From: an uncultured cyanobacterium
GTDB lineage: Bacteria; Cyanobacteriota; Cyanobacteriia; Cyanobacteriales; Nostocaceae
Reading direction: 5' to 3'
Assembly: GCA_903848645.1 (NCBI GenBank)
Contig: CAINGU010000032.1
Coordinates: forward strand, 16,460-80,459
DNA: 64,000 bases
The notes beneath the pieces are model-generated. The model ran no database searches. It had not been told where the DNA came from and was given only the letters and a program-made list of their open reading frames with translations. Shown piece after piece: positions 34,501-44,021 of the stretch (positions are counted from its first letter, which is position 1; every line of letters begins with the position of its first letter). A program made the position numbers and the translations under genes.

Positions 34501-35943
34501 TTAATTTGATTCAGCCCAATTTTTTGCCCAAGCTAGAGTTTTGTGAACTTCTTCTAGAGTTGCTGCTTCACAATAAAGGCGTAAAACTGGTTCAGTTCCG
34601 CTAAATCGAATCATTAACCAACTTTGATCAGCCAGACGGAATTTATAACCATCTATTGTTTGACAACCGATTACCGCTTTACCTGCAATTTCCGTCAAAG
34701 GTTGGGATTGCAATTGTTGTAAGAGTCGCCCTCTAACTTCCATATTTGCTAAAGGTAAATCAATGCGATCATAGGTTGATGAAAAATCAGTTTGTTGTTG
34801 TAAATAGCGATAATACTCACCTAAATCCAACCCTGATTCCACCACAGCCTCTAATACATAAAGTGCCGATAATAAAGCATCACGTTCGGGAATATGGCTA
34901 CCATAGCCAATACCACCGGATTCTTCACCACCTAGTAATACCTGCGTCGCTAACATTCGGTCAGCAATGTATTTATAACCTACTGGTGTTTCATGAATGG
35001 AAAGGTTATGTAATGCGGCTACGCGGGGCATTAAGTCAGAACCGCTGACAGTTTTGACGATTTCGCCCTGAAAGTTCCGCCGCAGGGTCAGGTGGTCAAT
35101 TAAGATGGGAATTAAGATTTGAGAACTGAGGAAATTAGCATCTTGATCTACTGCGGCAATGCGATCGCAATCGCCATCAAATACTAAACCTACCGTTAAA
35201 CCCGGTTGATTTGTGTCTCGGTGGGTTTTTATGACTGTAAATAGCCGTGAAAGGTATTTTGGTAAAGGTTCAGGCGCACCACCTTCAAACAGAGGATCAC
35301 GTTCGCTATTAATTTCCTGAACTTGTTCCCCCAATAGTCGTGCTAACCCGCCAGCAGCCGCCCCGTGCATAACATCCACAAATATTGTTAATTTGCCAGA
35401 AGCAATAACTTCCTTAATTTTGCCAATATCCACTTTAGAGGCTAATACTTGACAATAACTCGGCCAAGGATCAAAAGTTTCTTCTTTGCCTGGAGTCGCT
35501 GCCGGTGGCACTTTTTCTGATAATAAAGCTTCTATCTCTTGGGTAACTTCCGCTGGAACAGAACCACCAAAAGCACTTTTAACTTTTAATCCTAAATATG
35601 TACCAGGATTATGACTGGCTGTAACAACTAATGCCCCCAAAGCCTGGAGTTCTTTAGCTGCCCAACTAAAAGCTGGAGTTGGCGCGTAAGTTTCGCTAAA
35701 CAGGACATCAAAACCAACTGCGGTAACAGCATTAGCAACAACACGGGCAAACTCTTCCGCCATAAATCGGCGGTCATAACCGACAATAATTGTCCGGCTA
35801 CCTACCTCGGAAAAGTAAGTCTTATGTAAGACTTTGGCTGCTACGGTTGCTACTAAAGCTAGGCGTTCAAAGGTAAATTCCTCACCTATCACACCTCTCC
35901 AGCCATCTGTACCAAACTTGATTGGGTTAGTTACAACTGGCAT
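34501..35943 (-). CDS. Phosphoglucomutase/phosphomannomutase family protein
   Basis: The 480-residue alpha-D-phosphohexomutase has all four domains. The active-site serine lies in VVTASHNPGTYLGLKVK, the metal loop in VFDGDCDRIAA, the sugar loop in GGEESGGIGYG, and the phosphate-binding loop in RFSGTEPVLRLY. It interconverts hexose 1- and 6-phosphates. Which hexose (glucose, mannose or glucosamine) cannot be decided from sequence alone. Genes around it (rdgB, purN) are on the same strand. Confidence 0.92.
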   Translation of the reverse strand: MPVVTNPIKFGTDGWRGVIGEEFTFERLALVATVAAKVLHKTYFSEVGSRTIIVGYDRRFMAEEFARVVANAVTAVGFDVLFSETYAPTPAFSWAAKELQALGALVVTASHNPGTYLGLKVKSAFGGSVPAEVTQEIEALLSEKVPPAATPGKEETFDPWPSYCQVLASKVDIGKIKEVIASGKLTIFVDVMHGAAAGGLARLLGEQVQEINSERDPLFEGGAPEPLPKYLSRLFTVIKTHRDTNQPGLTVGLVFDGDCDRIAAVDQDANFLSSQILIPILIDHLTLRRNFQGEIVKTVSGSDLMPRVAALHNLSIHETPVGYKYIADRMLATQVLLGGEESGGIGYGSHIPERDALLSALYVLEAVVESGLDLGEYYRYLQQQTDFSSTYDRIDLPLANMEVRGRLLQQLQSQPLTEIAGKAVIGCQTIDGYKFRLADQSWLMIRFSGTEPVLRLYCEAATLEEVHKTLAWAKNWAESN

Positions 35944-35986
35944 AAAAATATCCTAAATTTCTAACTGATGATTTTAGCATTTATTA

Positions 35987-36060
35987 AGTAATGGGTAATT
36001 GGTAATGGGTAACTGGTAATGGGTAACTGGTAATGGGTAACTGGTAATGGGTAATTGGTC
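35987..36060. repeat. 14-bp tandem repeat (five copies)
   Basis: About five copies of GGTAATGGGTAACT (last base variable) occur in a row between the phosphohexomutase and purN. Shorter arrays of the same GGTAATTGGTAATGG type are at 4211-4240, 16510-16540, 34470-34497 and 45322-45341. Confidence 0.9.
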
Positions 36061-36103
36061 AGATAAATTCTGATGACTCTTTCTGCCTTTTACCTCTTGC
36101 CTT

Positions 36104-36751
36104 TTACCTTTGACTTAACAGAGAAATTGCCATTGGTAAAATCCGATGCTCCTGTACTTGAATTCTCGCGTGTAGTGTTTCCGATGTATCATCTGGTAGC
36201 ACGGGAACAGCCGCTTGGATTAAAATTTCGCCACTGTCAACTTCTAAAGAAACAAGATGGACACTACAGCCAGTGATTTTGACTTTAGCAGCTATTGCTT
36301 GTTCTACAGCCTGTACTCCCTTAAAACTCGGTAATAAACTGGGATGAATATTAATCATGCGATTAGGAAAAGCGTCAATTAACACTTGTGTTACTAATCG
36401 CATCCATCCCGCCATAATCACAAATTCCACATCATACTGCTGTAATGTTTGGGCAACTTTACTATCAAATTTTTTCCGATTTTTACAATCACGATGATTT
36501 AATAATATCGCTTCTACACCCCACTTTTCAGCCCTAGCTGCTGCCTTAGCATCTGGATTATTGTAAATTAAAACTTGAATTTTGGCGTTAATTTTACCCT
36601 CGGCAATAGCTTGGGCAATTACTTCAAAATTACTACCATTCCCAGAAGCCATAATTCCCAGTTTCAAAGGCTGATTTTTTGAATCTTGGTAATTATAAAT
36701 ATCAGGAGAAATCAGACTAAAAGAAGGCTTTATTGGGGCATCATCAATCAT
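36104..36751 (-). CDS. purN: Phosphoribosylglycinamide formyltransferase
   Basis: PurN transfers a formyl group from 10-formyl-THF to glycinamide ribonucleotide in purine synthesis. The 215-residue protein has the phosphate loop SGNGSNFEVI, the substrate motif INIHPSLLPSFKG with its catalytic histidine, and VKITGCSVHLVSLEVDSGEI. The first 28 residues before LKLGIMASGNG are an extension relative to the bacterial enzyme; an internal start is possible. Confidence 0.95.
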   Translation of the reverse strand: MIDDAPIKPSFSLISPDIYNYQDSKNQPLKLGIMASGNGSNFEVIAQAIAEGKINAKIQVLIYNNPDAKAAARAEKWGVEAILLNHRDCKNRKKFDSKVAQTLQQYDVEFVIMAGWMRLVTQVLIDAFPNRMINIHPSLLPSFKGVQAVEQAIAAKVKITGCSVHLVSLEVDSGEILIQAAVPVLPDDTSETLHARIQVQEHRILPMAISLLSQR

Positions 36752-36760
36752 AAATAATGA

Positions 36761-37696
36761 TTATGGTAATAAAATTGAACCTGCTGGACATTGAACACCT
36801 TGGGATGCTTTTGTCGGAATTTTGGGAATTGCTGGCGCTTGAGTTGCTGGTTTGACAGTTTCACAAATAGCCGTATTTGTCAATGTTTCACCTTTGATTT
36901 TTCTGATAAATACAATTCCTGTATAACTTTTTAAATCAGGCTTTTTAGCAGTAGCAGTTTGCACAACACTTTGATTATTTTTACCTTGCGAAACGATGCG
37001 ATAACGGTAATTTTCAGTTGTCGACTCAATACCAATTTGTAGTTCTTGAATAGTTTTTGCAAACTTACCATTTTCTAGAAAATAAGCCTGTTGTGCGCGG
37101 TTCATAGCACCAACAATTTGTTTAGCTTCAGATTGGGGATTATTAGCTGGTTTTTCCTGACTAGGATCAAGTATTTCCACATTTTTAGGTAAGGTGGCAT
37201 TATCAGAAACCTTTTTAAATAGAGATATATCCGCAGAAAACTTAGTGGGTCTGGGTTGTCCGGGATTAGTACCTTGTATTTGCAGCCGCATTTGACCATC
37301 GGCTGTAAAATCAAAAATAGTTAAAACTGGTTTGGGATTATCAGGGAGAGTAATATCCAGATACATTGGGTTTGGTGTTGAGTTAATCTGATACTTTAAT
37401 GGGTAAGCAACAGATTTTTCCCCAAACCCCATAATTAAAAACATTTTCCCGTCAGCAGTAAAGATAAAACTGATATTTTGACCTGAAGAATCTTTATTTT
37501 CCCATTGTCCGACCAGTTTTTTGATAATAGCGTCTTCTGAAGAATTAGCCGGTTGCGATACAGCGGGTGTTGGTGCGGTTGTCGGTTGGGCTAATACATT
37601 TGTCGGAAATGTCAATGGTAAAGCCACTAATAAGCTGTAAGTGAGGAATTTACTAGCAGTTTTGAGTTTGTTAAAGTCAAGAATAATTTGTGGCAT
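36761..37696 (-). CDS. Type IV pilin-like G/H family protein, two-part
   Basis: The 311-residue protein has a signal peptide (YSLLVALPLTFPTNVLAQ) and an N-terminal domain (residues about 55-165: LVGQWENKDSSGQNISFIFT) of lipocalin-like or unknown type. The C-terminal domain includes MNRAQQAYFLENGKFAKTIQ and ELQIGIESTTENYRYRI, the same pattern as in the protein at 5697-6305. It lies 9 bases upstream of purN on the same strand. Secreted or membrane location is likely; function is unknown. Confidence 0.75.
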   Translation of the reverse strand: MPQIILDFNKLKTASKFLTYSLLVALPLTFPTNVLAQPTTAPTPAVSQPANSSEDAIIKKLVGQWENKDSSGQNISFIFTADGKMFLIMGFGEKSVAYPLKYQINSTPNPMYLDITLPDNPKPVLTIFDFTADGQMRLQIQGTNPGQPRPTKFSADISLFKKVSDNATLPKNVEILDPSQEKPANNPQSEAKQIVGAMNRAQQAYFLENGKFAKTIQELQIGIESTTENYRYRIVSQGKNNQSVVQTATAKKPDLKSYTGIVFIRKIKGETLTNTAICETVKPATQAPAIPKIPTKASQGVQCPAGSILLP

Positions 37697-37864
37697 TTAT
37701 GGGTATTCCATTGTGTTAACAGTATTTTATACCAATTCTGCACGAAGATGCGCTGAATTAGGATAAACGTTCGCGTAGCGTCCCCTAGGGATAGGCGCAA
37801 AGGATGCGAAGAAAGAATTGAAGAAGCAGTCAAATGACTAACCGTAGCCAGAGTATCAGATAAA

Positions 37865-39598
37865 CTACCTATTTTCTTTTTCCCGATGATTAGCAGCTTG
37901 TAATAATAAAGATTCTGCAAAAGAGATTGCGTCATTTGCAGATTTACCACCAGCTAACTGTGCCAATTCTTCCCGTCGGGTGGTTAAATTATCCAAACTT
38001 GTCACTCTCACAACTGTCCGTTGTTCATCATTACTATTCCTGGCTTTATTAATCACTAGTTTATCAACGCGAAAATGACGATCTGCCATAGCTGCGATTA
38101 GAGGTTGATGGGTTACACATAATACTTGATGTCCTTGACTAAGTTGGTGCAATTTTTCGGCTATGGCTTGGGCTACTCTACCAGAAACTCCCACATCAAT
38201 TTCATCAAATATCATTGTTCCCACTTCATTACCTTGATTAAAACAAGCTTTTAAAGCTAGTAAAAAACGGCTCATTTCTCCACCAGAAGCAATTTCTGTT
38301 AATGGTTGAATCGGTTCTCCAGGGTTAGGACTAAACATAAAAGTAATTTTATCTGCACCTGTAGCTGTGGGGGTAGTAGGAACAATTTCCACTTGAAATT
38401 TCACCTTATCCATTGCTAACGGCTTGAGTTCAGCCAATAACCGAGATTCTAAATTAGCCGCAGTTTGCCGCCGTAATTGGCTTAATTGGTGACTAATTTG
38501 CTGGAGTTGTTGTAAATATAATTGTTCTTGTTGTTCTAAAGTTTCAATAGATTGTTCACTATTATTTAATTCAGCCAATTCAGTTTGAATACGTTCATAA
38601 TAAGCGATCGCTTCCGTCAGAGTCGGTCCATATTTCCGACAAATTTGTTTTAATTCCCGGATCCGTTCATCCACTTCTTCTAACCGCTGGGGATCTGCTT
38701 CCAACCCTTCCCCATACATATTAATCTGTCTCCCTACTTCCATTACCGCTGCAATGGCATCTCTCACCAATTCCAACAAAGATTGTAATTGAGAATCATA
38801 CTCCACCATGTGAGTTAATGTCATCTCTCCATCGGCTAATAAATCAGCAGCAGTCCGAGTTTCCTGATCATCTTGATACAAAGCCTGATAAACTTTGTAA
38901 CTCATTTGTTGTAAATCCACAACATGATTCAGGCGGTCCCGTTCTTGATTTAACTGTTCCATTTCCTGGGCATCATCAAGATTAGCCCCACCTAATTCTT
39001 GCACTTGATATGTTAATAAATCTAATTGTTGCAGCCGTTCCCGTTCCGATGTCCGGCGTTTTTCTAGCGCTTGCCGGGCTTGTTGATATAGAATAAAAGC
39101 AGCGGCGACATTTTGGCGTTTTTGCCACAAAGCATCACCACCATATAAATCTAACCAATCTCGAACTTGGGCAGATTGTCCCACCTGTACGGTTTGCCCT
39201 TGTGCTGTAATTTCTACCAAACTATCCCGTAATCCTGCCATTAAGGGACGATTTACCAGCACTCCATTCACTCTTGATCTACTGCGGATATTACTGGTAG
39301 TGGTGGCAATTTCTCGACTAATGATTACAGCATTATCATCTGTTAAATCAATTTCTTGTTCATTTAACCAAGCAGCTAGAGGCGGAGTGACGCTAAAAGT
39401 TGCTTCTACTATAGCGCGATTTGTGCCAGTCCGAATCACCCGACTAGAAACTTTACCACCTAAAACCGCATCAATGGCATCTAATATGATTGATTTTCCT
39501 GCACCTGTTTCTCCCGTTAATACATTCAAACCCGCACCAAAATCCAATTCCAGATGATCAATTAAGGCGAAATTTTCAATTCTTAAATATAGCAGCAT
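37865..39598 (-). CDS. recN: DNA repair protein RecN
   Basis: RecN is an SMC-like ATPase that acts at DNA double-strand breaks. The 577-residue protein has Walker A TGETGAGKSIILDAI near the N-terminus, long coiled-coil arms in the centre (about 160-400) and the C-terminal ABC signature region SGGEMSRFLLALKA followed by Walker B TMIFDEIDVGVSGRVAQAIA. The length is typical. It is transcribed alone on the minus strand. Confidence 0.96.
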   Translation of the reverse strand: MLLYLRIENFALIDHLELDFGAGLNVLTGETGAGKSIILDAIDAVLGGKVSSRVIRTGTNRAIVEATFSVTPPLAAWLNEQEIDLTDDNAVIISREIATTTSNIRSRSRVNGVLVNRPLMAGLRDSLVEITAQGQTVQVGQSAQVRDWLDLYGGDALWQKRQNVAAAFILYQQARQALEKRRTSERERLQQLDLLTYQVQELGGANLDDAQEMEQLNQERDRLNHVVDLQQMSYKVYQALYQDDQETRTAADLLADGEMTLTHMVEYDSQLQSLLELVRDAIAAVMEVGRQINMYGEGLEADPQRLEEVDERIRELKQICRKYGPTLTEAIAYYERIQTELAELNNSEQSIETLEQQEQLYLQQLQQISHQLSQLRRQTAANLESRLLAELKPLAMDKVKFQVEIVPTTPTATGADKITFMFSPNPGEPIQPLTEIASGGEMSRFLLALKACFNQGNEVGTMIFDEIDVGVSGRVAQAIAEKLHQLSQGHQVLCVTHQPLIAAMADRHFRVDKLVINKARNSNDEQRTVVRVTSLDNLTTRREELAQLAGGKSANDAISFAESLLLQAANHREKENR

Positions 39599-39744
39599 TT
39601 AAATAATCCTTACTATTGCAGATTTCCTGATTTTCGCTGATTACTATAGTCAGAAAGACTGAGATTTGAACTTTGACTAGATTAGGAAAAACCTAGATGT
39701 GTAGGGGTTTAGCTCATGCTTGACCCCTACCTGTAGAATCAAAT

Positions 39745-40182
39745 TTATGCTATGGGAAACAGAGTAATGGTTGTATCCCCACTTCCAGCAGCTAATATTT
39801 TACCATCTGGACTGAAGGCAATTGAGTAAATTATTGAATCTGTACATTTGACGCTAGAAATTTCTGCACCACTAGCGACTGACCATAATTTTACTGTTTT
39901 ATCTTTACTAGCACTAGCAAAAATTTGTCCATTGGGACTATATGCAAGGGAACAAATATGATCAGAATGTCCTGATAAGGTGCTAATTTCTTGACTAGTT
40001 TCTAGATTCCAAAGTTTAATAGTTTTGTCTTGAATACCACTAATTAAAGTTTTTCCGTCGGGACTAAATGCCAGAGAAGTAATCCCTCCAAACCAATCAG
40101 AATTTCCTGTTAAGGTTTTCACTTTATTTTCAGCTAATTGTAAAATTTTGATAGTTTTATCATTATTTTTCGGTATTGTCAT
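39745..40182 (-). pseudogene. Truncated WD40-repeat protein
   Basis: The 145-residue frame contains three WD40 repeats (ITSLAFSPDGKTLISG, ICSLAYSPNGQIFASAS, IYSIAFSPDGKILAAG). Its first residues, NDKTIKILQL, are the closing strand of an earlier repeat. Three repeats cannot close a normal propeller, so this is probably the 3' end of a longer WD40 gene whose front is lost. It could still be translated, since it overlaps the coiled-coil gene by 20 bases. Confidence 0.55.
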
Positions 40183-41239
40183 TTGATGAAGATGTGGTAG
40201 GAATTACTTCTAGTGTTTCTTGATAATTATCTGATTCTTCTATACTTGATTTATTTGCTAACTGTGACGGGTTAAACCAAGTATTTAATTCCGTCAATAC
40301 ATCCAATGTTTTCAAAGATTCGTTAATAGAATTGCTAATAAAATCCAAGTTATTAATTGTGGTAATTTCTTCTCTTTCCTGGCTTGTTTCTTCCGGTACT
40401 GGATTTGTTGGCGAATTGGATTTATTTTTAACCTGTAACGGCTGTACCAAAGCTGTAAATAAACTATCTAATTCTGTTAATCCATCTAATTTTGTCAACC
40501 TTTGATTAATAGAATCAAAAATGTCATTATTTTGGGAACTTTCACTTTCTTGTTTTTCTTTAATCTCACCTATTTGTTGGCTTTGTTCTAAAATTGATTG
40601 ATGTAATTTATGTGTTGAATCATCAATTTGTGCAAATCGAGAATTAAAGACTTGTATCTGTTGATTGATTTGTGATAATTCAGTTTTCAATTCTGCAATA
40701 TTTCTCAAATATTCATCTTTGTCAACAGTGGAACTCAAATTTTCTAGAGAAATATCTAATTTCTGTAACCGATTATTGACAATTTGCATTTCTTGATTAA
40801 CTGCATTAAATTTCGTACTCAACTTTTGCATTGATATTTGAATTTTCTGATCAATAACTTGACTAATTTCCTGTTTATAAACTTCAAGTTTTCCCAAACG
40901 TTCATTAATAGCAATTTCAATTTTTTGGTCAATAATTTGGCTGAGTTGTTGTCTCCAAGCTTCGATTTGTTCTAAACGTTGATTAGAGGTATTCATGGTT
41001 TTTTGAACTTGGTAAAATTCTTCAGTAATATTTTGCAAACTTGTCTGTAATAGATCAATTTGTGATTGTGATTGGGAATAATTAAACTTAGGACGATTGA
41101 CTAAATTTAAAGCCATACTTAAACTCAGGGGAATAACTGCATAAACCCCCTGTTGCGTCACTGTTGCTACTATTGTTCCTAATACTGATAACCCCAAACA
41201 TATATACTCGCTAACTTCTAGCAACTGATGATTATTCAT
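40163..41239 (-). CDS. Membrane-anchored coiled-coil protein
   Basis: The 358-residue protein has a hydrophobic N-terminal stretch (residues about 10-48: CLGLSVLGTIVATVTQQGVY) with a possible pair of membrane helices. A long predicted coiled coil follows (about 60-240), with repeated QEISQVIDQKIQI and RLEQIEAWRQQLSQIIDQKI segments. The tail is low-complexity and Ser/Asn/Glu-rich. No enzyme motif is seen. It overlaps the truncated WD40 frame by 20 bases; together they may derive from one coil-WD40 protein split by a frameshift or recombination. Confidence 0.65.
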   Translation of the reverse strand: MNNHQLLEVSEYICLGLSVLGTIVATVTQQGVYAVIPLSLSMALNLVNRPKFNYSQSQSQIDLLQTSLQNITEEFYQVQKTMNTSNQRLEQIEAWRQQLSQIIDQKIEIAINERLGKLEVYKQEISQVIDQKIQISMQKLSTKFNAVNQEMQIVNNRLQKLDISLENLSSTVDKDEYLRNIAELKTELSQINQQIQVFNSRFAQIDDSTHKLHQSILEQSQQIGEIKEKQESESSQNNDIFDSINQRLTKLDGLTELDSLFTALVQPLQVKNKSNSPTNPVPEETSQEREEITTINNLDFISNSINESLKTLDVLTELNTWFNPSQLANKSSIEESDNYQETLEVIPTTSSSNDNTEK

Positions 41240-41645
41240 GTTAACTGGTATTACTTGTCAAGTCGTGATTACTATATCACAAACCGTACTCAATAAAATT
41301 CAGCAAATAAAATTTTATACTCTTTGCGTCTGGAGCGTCTCTGCGTGCAAAAAATTCTTTCCTTCTGCAACGCTAATTTTTAGATATAAAAACTTGCAGA
41401 TTATACACCTTGACAATAACACAAAATTTCAAGATGTCAATACCCTAGTAAAATCGTTAGCTTATTGATTCCATTCTCAATAATCTTGAGAATCAACCGA
41501 GCATATTCTCAATAAACATAGTCATGAACTTTTTTTGTAAAAAGGAGATTTAAAAAACTTATCTGTCTGACTGCACTGGTAGAAAATTAGCAGCCATGAC
41601 TTAAAAATTGCTAAATTAACAAAGGATGCAATTATCTCATTAAAT
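41240..41645. other. 406-base intergenic region with TTGAGAAT octamers
   Basis: No gene is seen. The region contains an ATTCTCAA/TTGAGAAT inverted pair (41473-41480 and 41486-41493) and a third octamer at 41505-41512, 130 to 170 bases before the ATG of the SLH protein. The same octamer recurs downstream of that gene. A purine-rich AAAAGGAG lies near 41540. Confidence 0.55.
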
Positions 41646-43667
41646 ATGGTATCTACTCCTATAACTTTCTCCGATATTCAAAATCATTGGTCACAACCAT
41701 TTATAGAAGCCTTAGCAGCACGACGGGTATTAAATGGTTATCCTGATGGGACTTTTCGCCCAAATAACCTCGTTACTCGCGCTGAATTTGCTGCTATTAT
41801 CGCCGCTGTTTTTTCCCAACCAGTCAAACGTGAATATCTGCCTTTTGTGGATGTTCCTCAAACCCATTGGGCGATAAACGCGATTAAAAAAGTTTATGAA
41901 AGTGGATTTTTAACAGGGTATCCAAACAAGCGTTTTGGCACAGATGAAGGAATTGCTAGGGGTGATGCTTTAGTCGCAATGGTCAATGGTTTGGGAATTG
42001 CTGGTCAAGTTGACCTGGACTTAGTAAGTAAACTGGCAGAAATTTATCAAGATGGATCTTTAATTCCCTACTATGGGATTAATCAAATCGCGTTAGCAAC
42101 TCGCGCTGGTTGGGTGGTGAATTATCCTAACGCAAAAATACTAAATTATAAAACAGCCTCTACTCGTGCAGATGTGGCGGCTATGGTTTATCAAGCTTTA
42201 GTATATTTGGGCAAAGCGGAAAAAATCCCTTCTGATTATATTGTTGTTCCTCCAATCATACCGAAACCGACACCCACAATTTCTAATACTGTCAAGGTAA
42301 ATCATCGTCGAGAATTCCGAGGTGCTTGGGTTGCGACTGTGTGGAATAGTGATTGGCCTTCTAAACCGGGACTAGCTGTGGAACAGCAAAAAGCTGAGTT
42401 GGTGGCGATTATTAAACAGTTACAATCTTTGAATTTCAATGCTTTAGTTTTCCAGGTAAGACCAGAAGGTGATGCAATATATGCTTCTGAGTTAGAACCT
42501 TGGAGTGCTTGGATTACGGGAACTCAGGGAAAAGCACCATCACCATTTTATGATCCTTTGGAATTTGCGATCGCCCAATGTCATCAACGCAATATTGAAT
42601 TACACGCTTGGTTTAATCCTTACCGCGCTAGAGCTAATAGTGAATTCGCTCGTGTTCGTCCCCACATCGCAGTTACTAACCCAGAAGTAGTTTATCAATG
42701 GGGTAGTCAACAATGGATGGACCCCGGTGCAAAAGTCGTTCAAGATAGAGCATACAACGTTATTATTGATGTTGTCCGCCGTTATGATTTAGATGCTATT
42801 CATTTAGATGATTATTTTTACCCCTATCCCATATCTGGAAAATCTTTTCCCGATGATAAAACCTACGCAGCTTATAAAGCCAGTGGGGGTAAACTAAATT
42901 TAGAAGATTGGCGACGGGAAAACGTCAATCAAATGGTATTGCGACTTTCTCAAGGAATTAAAGCCACCAAGCCTCATGTGAAATTTGGGATTAGTCCCTT
43001 TGGTATTTATCGTTCTGGAGAACCTGCGGGAATTGTCGGCTTAGATGCCTATAGTGTCCTCTATGCAGATTCTAAAAAATGGTTACAACAAGGTTGGATA
43101 GATTATATTGCTCCCCAACTCTACTGGCGGACTGACCAAACCAAACAAAGTTATGAAGTTTTGCTGAAATGGTGGACTCAAGCTAATACCAAACAGCGTC
43201 ATGTCTATGCAGGTAATAATCTAGAACAGCTAGATGGTAAAGCTTGGAAAAATAGTGAAATTGCCAAGCAAATTCAGATTTCTCGGAATTTAGGGGGTAA
43301 TTTGTCCTTGGGTAATATCTTTTTCAGTATGACTGGTATTAAAGAAAATCGTCAAGGCATCTCTGACCAATTTAAAACCGATTATCCCACACCTGCTCTA
43401 GTTCCTAGTATGTCATGGCAAAGTTCCATCACGCCACCACCTCCCAAAAACCTCAAGTATATTGATGGGAAATTAAACTGGGAAGCAGGTGATGATCAAC
43501 CTGTGCGTTCTTGGACTCTATATTTGCAAAATAACAATAATTGGATAATTCAACGCATTTTATCCGCTGGTACTACCTTTGCGACAGTTCCACCAGGAGT
43601 TTATGCAGTATGTGCTGTGGATAGATTAGGGAATGAAAGTCAAGGTGTGATGATTACCGTAACTTGA
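41646..43667 (+). CDS. SLH-domain glycosyl hydrolase-like protein (GHL10/DUF187)
   Basis: The 673-residue protein starts with SLH repeats (FSDIQNHWSQPFIEALAARR, FVDVPQTHWAINAIKKVYES, and a degenerate third with NQIALATRAGWVVNYP) that anchor to the cell wall. The GHL10 glycosidase-like domain follows (about 225-540): EFRGAWVATVWNSDWP, FQVRPEGDAIYASELEPWS, AIHLDDYFYPYP and FGISPFGIYRSGEPAG. It would act on cell-wall or extracellular polysaccharide. No signal peptide is visible before the SLH repeats, and no upstream in-frame start supplies one. A terminator lies just after the stop. Confidence 0.88.
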   Translation: MVSTPITFSDIQNHWSQPFIEALAARRVLNGYPDGTFRPNNLVTRAEFAAIIAAVFSQPVKREYLPFVDVPQTHWAINAIKKVYESGFLTGYPNKRFGTDEGIARGDALVAMVNGLGIAGQVDLDLVSKLAEIYQDGSLIPYYGINQIALATRAGWVVNYPNAKILNYKTASTRADVAAMVYQALVYLGKAEKIPSDYIVVPPIIPKPTPTISNTVKVNHRREFRGAWVATVWNSDWPSKPGLAVEQQKAELVAIIKQLQSLNFNALVFQVRPEGDAIYASELEPWSAWITGTQGKAPSPFYDPLEFAIAQCHQRNIELHAWFNPYRARANSEFARVRPHIAVTNPEVVYQWGSQQWMDPGAKVVQDRAYNVIIDVVRRYDLDAIHLDDYFYPYPISGKSFPDDKTYAAYKASGGKLNLEDWRRENVNQMVLRLSQGIKATKPHVKFGISPFGIYRSGEPAGIVGLDAYSVLYADSKKWLQQGWIDYIAPQLYWRTDQTKQSYEVLLKWWTQANTKQRHVYAGNNLEQLDGKAWKNSEIAKQIQISRNLGGNLSLGNIFFSMTGIKENRQGISDQFKTDYPTPALVPSMSWQSSITPPPPKNLKYIDGKLNWEAGDDQPVRSWTLYLQNNNNWIIQRILSAGTTFATVPPGVYAVCAVDRLGNESQGVMITVT

Positions 43668-44021
43668 CAACTAGCAAGTTGGGTTTTCTCACGTCAACCC
43701 AACTACTTTTTAACTTATATGTAAACGAAAAACCTATAAGTTTTTTCAATCAAATTTTCCAAAAAAAGAATTTCACCCTATATTGTCAATAATCTTGAGA
43801 ATATTCTCAATAAGTCGGGGAAAAAAGTTCATTTCAGGGCTTGATATTCTCAACTATTTTTTGTACAATAATTTTGATTATAATTTGCTTGGGCTATTTT
43901 ATTTACTTTTTAGATTTCTAAAATTATTAAACGCAGATGAGCGCAGATAAAGATGAAATGAATTAATGAGTTTCATAATTCTGTGCAGTCTCGCATAAGT
44001 TTGTTATTACTGGACAGAACC
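43668..44021. other. 354-base intergenic region
   Basis: No gene is seen. It holds the terminator of the SLH gene, a TTGAGAATATTCTCAA palindrome at 43795-43810, a further ATTCTCAA at 43846-43853, and a dispersed AACGCAGATGAGCGC repeat at 43930-43945. Confidence 0.55.
43677..43712 (+). terminator. Terminator after the SLH glycosidase gene
   Basis: AGTTGGGTT (43677-43685) pairs perfectly with AACCCAACT (43696-43704), followed by ACTTTTTAA, starting 10 bases after the stop codon. Confidence 0.8.

Noticed and set aside
41238..41468. ORF in the 406-base gap before the SLH gene
   Set aside because: Its composition is not gene-like, there is no ribosome-binding site and no recognisable motif.
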